Shown: positions 4,882-5,754 of the stretch, one piece after another
How the letters are laid out: the number at the start of each line of letters is the position of its first letter
Position numbering within the stretch: position 1 is the stretch's first letter
Assembly (NCBI GenBank): GCA_030044035.1
Contig: JASHWN010000231.1
Span: 1 to 5,754, forward strand
Direction of reading: 5' to 3'
DNA from: Xanthobacteraceae bacterium
Lineage (GTDB): Bacteria > Pseudomonadota > Alphaproteobacteria > Rhizobiales > Xanthobacteraceae
DNA length: 5,754 nt
Position numbers and translations under genes: made by a program
Notes under the pieces: model-generated
What the model was told of the DNA's origin: nothing
The model's database searches: none
The model's input: only the letters and a program-made list of their open reading frames with translations

Positions 4882-5754
4882 CTAGCGTACGCTGCCGATC
4901 CGTTTGATGATCGGCGCCCAGGTTTTCTGCTCGTTCTGAATGAAGGCGAGCGTTTGCGCAGGCGACATTGCCAGCTCCTCGCGGCCGAATTGCGCGAGCT
5001 GCTCGCGTACGTCAGCGGCGCCGGTCACCTTGAGCAGAGCGGCGTTGGCCTTTTGCACGATCGCGTCAGGCGTTCCGGCCGGCGCCACCAGCACCTGCCA
5101 GCCCACCGCGGCAAAGCCGGGCAGCGTTTCGGCGACGGTCGGCACGTTCGGGAAGTCGGCGAGGCGCGCCAGCGAAGCCACCGCGAGCGGGCGGACATTG
5201 CCGGCGGCGACCGCGCCGGCAATCCCTGAATAGGAATCGAACGTGAGCGCGATGCGCCCGCCCATCATGTCGTTGAGCACGGCCGTGGTGCCGCTCGAAT
5301 ACGGCACCATCAGAAGCTCGATGCCGGCGCGGCTTTGCAGGAGTTCGCCGGTGAGATGGGTGAGCCGCCCGACGCCGTTGGCGCCGTAGGCGAGCTTGCC
5401 GGGCTCTTTCTTCGCCAGCGCGATCAATTCCGGCAGCGTCGTCACGCCGACCCATGGCGCCGCGGTAATGAACAGCGGCGCACCGCCGAGATAACCGATC
5501 GGCGTAAAATCGCGCGGCACTTCGATGGGCAGATTGTCGGCCTCACCGGGGAGCGCCACGAAGGCCGACAGCGCCGGCATGAACAACGTGTAGCCGTCGG
5601 GCGTAGCGGCCGCTGCCGCGTGCGCCGCAATGGCGCCGCCGGCGCCGGGTTGATTGATGACCAAAGCCTGTTCGCCCCACACCTTGCTCAGGCCCTGGGC
5701 GATGATGCGCATGCTTACGTCGATGGCGCTGCCCGGCGCGGAATCGGAAATGAG
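4882..5754 (-). CDS. Bug/TctC-family tripartite tricarboxylate transporter periplasmic binding protein, 5' end beyond the window
   Basis: The minus-strand frame is open from the window edge (5754) to a TAG at 4884-4882, giving 290 visible residues. The first visible residues, LISDSAPGSAIDVSMRIIAQ, match the region just after the first beta-strand of Bug proteins (usual form PFPPGGxxDxxAR), so the signal peptide and about 40 residues are missing. The internal Met at 5712 is not the true start. Further family motifs are NQPGAGG (34-40), TPDGYTLF (51-58), the KLAYGANGVGRLTHLTGELL region, PYSSGTTAVLNDMMGGRI, PLAVAS, DFPNVPTVAET, GWQVLVAPAGTP and a C-terminal EQKTWAPIIKRI helix. These proteins bind carboxylates or other small metabolites in the periplasm and feed TTT transporters or act in sensing; many are orphan paralogues. 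The ligand cannot be read from the sequence. No link to the cox genes is apparent. Confidence 0.93.
   Translation of the reverse strand, partial: LISDSAPGSAIDVSMRIIAQGLSKVWGEQALVINQPGAGGAIAAHAAAAATPDGYTLFMPALSAFVALPGEADNLPIEVPRDFTPIGYLGGAPLFITAAPWVGVTTLPELIALAKKEPGKLAYGANGVGRLTHLTGELLQSRAGIELLMVPYSSGTTAVLNDMMGGRIALTFDSYSGIAGAVAAGNVRPLAVASLARLADFPNVPTVAETLPGFAAVGWQVLVAPAGTPDAIVQKANAALLKVTGAADVREQLAQFGREELAMSPAQTLAFIQNEQKTWAPIIKRIGSVR

Noticed and set aside
4462..4888. 10-bp direct repeat GCGCTAGCGT at 4462-4471 and 4879-4888 flanking the DUF4189 gene, possible target-site duplication
   Set aside because: It is short and partly palindromic, chance matches of this length are expected in nearly 6 kb of GC-rich DNA, the gene is not a mobile element, and no terminal inverted repeats adjoin it.

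Overview
This is a GC-rich window with strongly GC3-biased genes. It carries the accessory (maturation) part of an aerobic carbon monoxide dehydrogenase-type (cox) molybdenum hydroxylase locus. Gene content, protein style and several families of intergenic palindromes point to an alphaproteobacterium of the Hyphomicrobiales (Bradyrhizobium/Rhodopseudomonas/Pseudolabrys-like). The taxonomic call is an inference from overall character, not from a marker gene.

Layout. Positions 1-99 hold the last codons of an upstream plus-strand gene, probably the MoxR-type AAA+ ATPase CoxD. A 78-bp palindrome (131-208) follows and overlaps the start of coxE (203-1414), a VWA-domain protein. Next come two short genes that together make up one XdhC/CoxF-type protein: an N-terminal XdhC_CoxI domain (1522-1845) and a C-terminal Rossmann domain (1934-2659). 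Each is preceded by a palindrome built from a roughly 7-bp GCGAATR unit. The C-terminal gene overlaps by 4 nt a fusion gene (2656-4269) that joins a molybdopterin-binding MoeA/MoCF-like domain to a MobA/MocA-like nucleotidyltransferase. A complex structured repeat (4277-4430) closes the operon. Then come a small secreted cysteine-rich DUF4189-type protein (4498-4878) and, convergent with it and only 3 nt away, a 5'-truncated Bug/TctC-family periplasmic solute-binding protein on the minus strand (4882-5754).

How the genes work together (family knowledge plus inference). CoxD (AAA+) and CoxE (VWA) form a MoxR-VWA pair that in CO dehydrogenase helps assemble the Mo/Cu active site. XdhC proteins bind molybdenum cofactor, promote its sulfuration and hand it to the apo-enzyme. 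The MPT-binding/nucleotidyltransferase fusion probably makes the dinucleotide form, most likely the cytosine form (MCD) used by this enzyme class. The catalytic subunits (coxMSL) are not in the window, so the substrate of the partner enzyme cannot be stated. The DUF4189 and Bug genes look unrelated to cofactor maturation.

The most notable structure is non-coding. Almost every junction between these genes holds a palindromic element, and in two places (coxE and the DUF4189 gene) the palindrome contains or abuts the start codon or ribosome binding site. I found no clear new biological system. The window is a recognisable maturation operon decorated by dispersed palindromes.
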